A stretch of 64,000 nucleotides of DNA from Xiphophorus maculatus (taxonomy: Eukaryota; Chordata; Actinopteri; Cyprinodontiformes; Poeciliidae): contig NC_036443.1 of the NCBI RefSeq assembly GCF_002775205.1, forward strand, positions 15,511,373 through 15,575,372, given 5' to 3'. Numbering within the stretch: the stretch's first letter is position 1; every line of letters begins with the position of its first letter. The notes below the pieces were generated by a model. It was not told the origin of the DNA, did not search any database, and worked only from the letters and a program-made list of their open reading frames with translations. Shown here one piece after another: positions 53,501 through 64,000 of this stretch. The position numbers were made by a program, and so were the translations under genes.

Positions 53501-53859
53501 GCATGCAACTCAAGCATTCTTTGCCTTCCACATCCTGATTAGTTTGTTGTTTTGTGCCCAAGGAGACGTTGAATTGTCCGGCTGTAATATGGAGAAAATG
53601 TGACAAAAAGGTCAAGGTAATGAACTTCAGGTACTAAAACGTCTCAAGTTTGTAGTTGTAAAATTTTACTTGATCGATTTTAACAGTAAAAGTGTCTGTT
53701 CAAAAGAAGTACTTTTAAACAGTTAATATGTTTCCCCTTACATGCAATTACCTTGAACAGAATCATATCTAAGAAGATAGAAAGATAATAGTGGTGTAAC
53801 AACTTAGTCACATCTGAGAATTTTACAGGAAACCATCAACCACACAGATCTCACACCAC

Positions 53860-54695
53860 TCTCCACCATCACGGTGTTCACTGGGGAAATGCAGCGTTTT
53901 GCATGGAGGCCAGAACGTTCATTTTTGGTCTCATCTGACCAGAACACTTTTCTTCCACATGACTGATCTCTCCCCTACATAGCATGTGACCAAAGCAGAA
54001 AACAGGGCCTCTTATGGTTTTCTTTCAACAGCGGTGCTGTTTTTGCAATATTTCAAGGAGATTTAGGAGTGCGTGCACTTGCTCGGGTTCTTGATGACCA
54101 GAAAGATTGAGCACATCAACCTGCTCTAAAGACTTTACACTGTGTCCATGTAGCTCAGAAAATGGACTTTAAAATATTTATTTTAGTTTATTAATCACTG
54201 ATTGGCACCAAAGTGCATTAAAGGGCCCTGTTGTTCTGTATCATCCTTCTACACTACCCAGGTCTTATAGTTTAAGTCTATTCTGTATCCCCAGAATCAG
54301 AATCTGAACATAGAGATGCAGAATTCAATTTTTATGCTCCACTGATATGGAACAAACTTCCAAAAAACTGAAAACCTGCTGAATCTCTGTTGAAAATAAA
54401 GTCTGAAAACCCATTTGTTTAGAGATGCCTTTGATTAATAATTACTGGGAAACAGATTGATTCTAGTCTGTATTGCAACTTTTTATTACTTCTCTTTATC
54501 CTGCCCCTGTGATAGTGCTTCCTTATTGTCTGTAAATTGCTGTACGCTTTCATTATTTAAAACACTTTGAATTGCCTCATTGATAAAATGTACAAAACAA
54601 ATAAACTTGTCTTGACTCAATAAAATACAATGACCTTTGTAGCATGGGAAAATGTGAAAATGTTCCAGGGGTATGGATACTGTTAAACGGTGCAC
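53860..54695 (-). mobile_element. Tc1-like transposon fossil with LINE insertion
   Basis: In reverse orientation it carries GGTCTCATCTGACCAGAACA (53929-53948), TCTTCCACATGACTG, CTTATGGTTTTCTTTCAACA and the terminal-like block GTTCCAGGGGTATGGATACT (54661-54680). A LINE 3' fragment interrupts it around 54200-54617. It is inactive. Confidence 0.65.
54200..54617 (+). mobile_element. non-LTR retrotransposon (L2/Rex1-like) 3' fragment
   Basis: TATGGAACAAACTTCC (54337-54352) corresponds to the LWNKLP-type end of the ORF2 protein in this LINE group. The typical 3' UTR follows, with AACACTTTGAATTGCCT and ACAAATAAACTTGTCTTGAC (54597-54616). It is 5'-truncated. The exact left border is uncertain, as is its family name. 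Confidence 0.6.
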
Positions 54696-56499
54696 AATAT
54701 GTCTCACGTGACTTGATTATGGCTGCTTCACAGAGTGCATGTTCTCTGTAAACAAAGGATCATAAAAGGCTTCACCCTCAGAGCAAATACAGACAACTGT
54801 TACCAGGAAACACCGGAGCTATTTTAAACCAGGTCTGTTTTGTTGGAATGAAGAGACGCTGCAAATGAGAGCCGTGTGGAGAGGCAACAGTGTAATAACT
54901 CATGCAAATGTCAGTTTCTCATTTTGTCCCCTTTTTGTGGAGACACTGTCTCTGTGATACCCTGGATGGTGGCTCAGCTGCTGCTTGGATACAACAAGAG
55001 CAATATTGATCTGTGTGCAGCACAGCGATACTGCTGCATCGCTGCAATCTGGAGAATAATGGAAAAAGGTAGTTTATTTCAGTGATTTAGTTTTTAAGAA
55101 ATAGTCATTATACAGCTTCATTACACACAGACTGTTATATTTCAAGTGTTTGTTTCTATTAACTTCGGTGGCTATGGCTTATTTAAAAAAAATAATGATC
55201 CGTTTAGAAGATCGAAACACTACATAAGTCTCATAAAAAATGGATTTTCCAGTCAGGCATTGACGTAACCAGCCTGTGGCACTTCTCAGTTGTTAAAGAA
55301 ATCCAGATTATGACCTTCAGCTCATCAGTCTCTCATCTTCCTCTTGGCAATGCTCCTTAGATCCTCAATGGGATTAGGTTAGGCTAGTTTTAGAGGCTAA
55401 TCAGGCGCAGACATAGCATGGTCATTAACCCTTTTATTGCCAGGGCATCAGTAAAAGACAAGATTTGGGTTAATTCTGTTGTTCTTGTTGTAGTTCTGAC
55501 CTTACATTGTTATTACGAATTCAGAAATTCACTCAAAGTGGAACTCTTGGAAAAGGTGAACGAAGCACGCATTTTGCTCATTCTACAGACATGATATCAC
55601 AATTAGCACAGGGCTGCTTTCATATAGTTTTGGTCACAAGATATTTACACCATGCTGTTAATTGTTTGGCAATGCTAAAGTCCCAACTCCCACTGGAAAA
55701 TGTAATTAGCATGAAAGCCTGTCAACAAAGGAAAGCATGAAGTCCTCTGAGGTTCTCTGGTAGATCGCTGCTATTGACTTGACTTGATGAAACACAGCTG
55801 AGCAACACCAGCAGATGGCATGGCTCCTAAAATCATCACCAACAGTAGAAACTTCACGTTGGACTTCATACAACTTGGATCATGTCTCTTTTTATTCTTT
55901 CTCCAGATTCATTGTTTACATAAGAAATTTATTTTAGTTTTAGTGAGAACTTATCACGGGTAACACGCTTCTTCCCCTTTTCTTGTGCCCTTCCCTCTAA
56001 CCTATTTTTTCCTTCCACTCAACGTTTTATGAATATGCTTCATTCCAGTGGGTCAGTGACTGTTAGCGGTTTTCCCATTGATTGCGTAGGTCGTGCCATA
56101 ATGTTTCTGTTCCCTTTGGTCTTATGACATATTCTACATTTCTGTTGAAGTGGATGTTGGGATTTGATTTTGCGATCAGCGATCAGCTGCCATGATCGCT
56201 AAAGACCACCAGAAATAACTGAATTACATCTATTTGTATGTCATGAATTCATCCGAGATTCATGTTTGTATCCATACATGAACCTGTTACTGCTGCTGTA
56301 AAGTTGCTGCAGTGGACATGAGCGCCTGCGCCTGCGCACACGGGAGGATTTATCCTGTGACTGACAGGCTGTGTTAAAAGATAACGGGTTATTTGCTGGA
56401 TGGAGTTGGAGGAAGTCCTGTTTTGGACTCGGTGGTTAAATGATCATAACCCAGTTGCTCTCAGGTTCATCTCCAGATGCAATATACCTTTCTTTTTTG

Positions 56500-56861
56500 T
56501 GTGTGTGTTTCTGCGTGTACGCTCCGCCCGCCAGCAGCACATGACGCTACAAGTTAATACCAGGGTCTGAGTTTTGTGCTTGATCTGATGCAGGGCTTGA
56601 AGCTGAGCCCGCCCTCTCGGGTCTCAGTCTCCGCTTGTCCTGCTCCTCCAGAGCAACTCAAACGGATCAGACGCGGAGCGGTTCACGACAGAACCCTGCG
56701 GAACCGAGTCGAATAGAAACACTTTTTTTTTTTTTTTGGTCTCTATGGTTCCTGTGATTAAACTGCGTCGCTGTGCGCCGGGGCTCGCCTCTCTGCGGAG
56801 AAGGTAAGAAGAGAGGCCAGACCTAGAGAGCTGACGGTGAAGCCATCCGGATCTCAGCAAC
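56500..56861 (+). promoter_or_regulatory. esyt1: esyt1 promoter and 5' UTR
   Basis: The region is rich in CG dinucleotides (for example around 56630-56700 and 56765-56800), in contrast to the AT-rich interval before it. The start codon at 56862 follows GATCTCAGCAACATGC, and the 5' UTR probably includes the preceding 100-200 bases. Confidence 0.4.

Positions 56862-64000
<7,139 letters not shown>

Larger units (their letters stand above)
50300..56500. other. pa2g4-esyt1 intergenic interval
   Basis: This 6.2 kb has no recognisable exon. It holds a collapsed Tc1-type hairpin (51650-51726), an AAT microsatellite, a Tc1 fossil with a LINE fragment (53860-54695), and scattered CTCF-like cores (50171-50186, 51110-51123, 52538-52552, 55807-55820). 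Human RPL41 and ZC3H10, which lie between PA2G4 and ESYT1, were not found. The remaining sequence (50400-51640, 51730-53400, 54700-56500) shows nothing I can name. Confidence 0.55.

Overview
The window is nuclear DNA of a teleost fish. It has vertebrate gene structures, AT-rich introns, teleost-type Tc1/mariner debris, an (ATGG)-tailed SINE family and long microsatellites. The species cannot be read from the sequence; a percomorph is likely but not shown. Five protein-coding genes could be assembled exon by exon with phases that close: wnt1 (minus strand, 370 aa), wnt10b (429 aa), arf3 (181 aa), erbb3 (1363 aa) and pa2g4 (392 aa). A sixth, esyt1, starts inside the window and runs off the right edge (first 577 codons visible).

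Layout. 1-4590 is the 3' flank of wnt1, with a candidate homeodomain-rich regulatory element at its left end and a Tc1-like fossil split by a SINE. 4591-8104 is wnt1, read leftward. 8105-10995 is the shared divergent promoter region. 10996-14058 is wnt10b, read rightward. 14059-22866 holds the wnt10b 3' flank, a stretch with several AT-rich homeodomain-like clusters, and a probable non-coding first exon of arf3 near 19950-20022. 22867-26660 is arf3 with its 3' UTR. 26700-28700 is a junction zone containing a GC-rich pocket I could not assign. 28680-42290 is erbb3. 42290-44252 is intergenic, with nested inverted repeats, a foldback element and a 5'-truncated LINE. 44253-50300 is pa2g4. 50300-56500 is a gene-poor interval of transposon fragments. 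56862 to the right edge is esyt1.

How the genes relate. wnt1 and wnt10b are the ancient head-to-head Wnt pair, followed by arf3 as in human 12q13.12. erbb3-pa2g4-esyt1 keeps the order and orientation of human 12q13.2, but here it directly follows arf3, whereas in human the two blocks lie megabases apart. erbb3 encodes the neuregulin-binding pseudokinase receptor, and the neighbouring pa2g4 encodes EBP1, named for binding that receptor's tail. esyt1 encodes an ER-plasma membrane tether and lipid transfer protein. The main points of interest are two GC-AG introns (arf3, pa2g4), loss of the methionines that start the short p42 form of EBP1, a strong alternative acceptor in erbb3 that would give a truncated ectodomain, the unassigned GC-rich pocket at the synteny junction, and several nested transposon insertions with readable target-site duplications.
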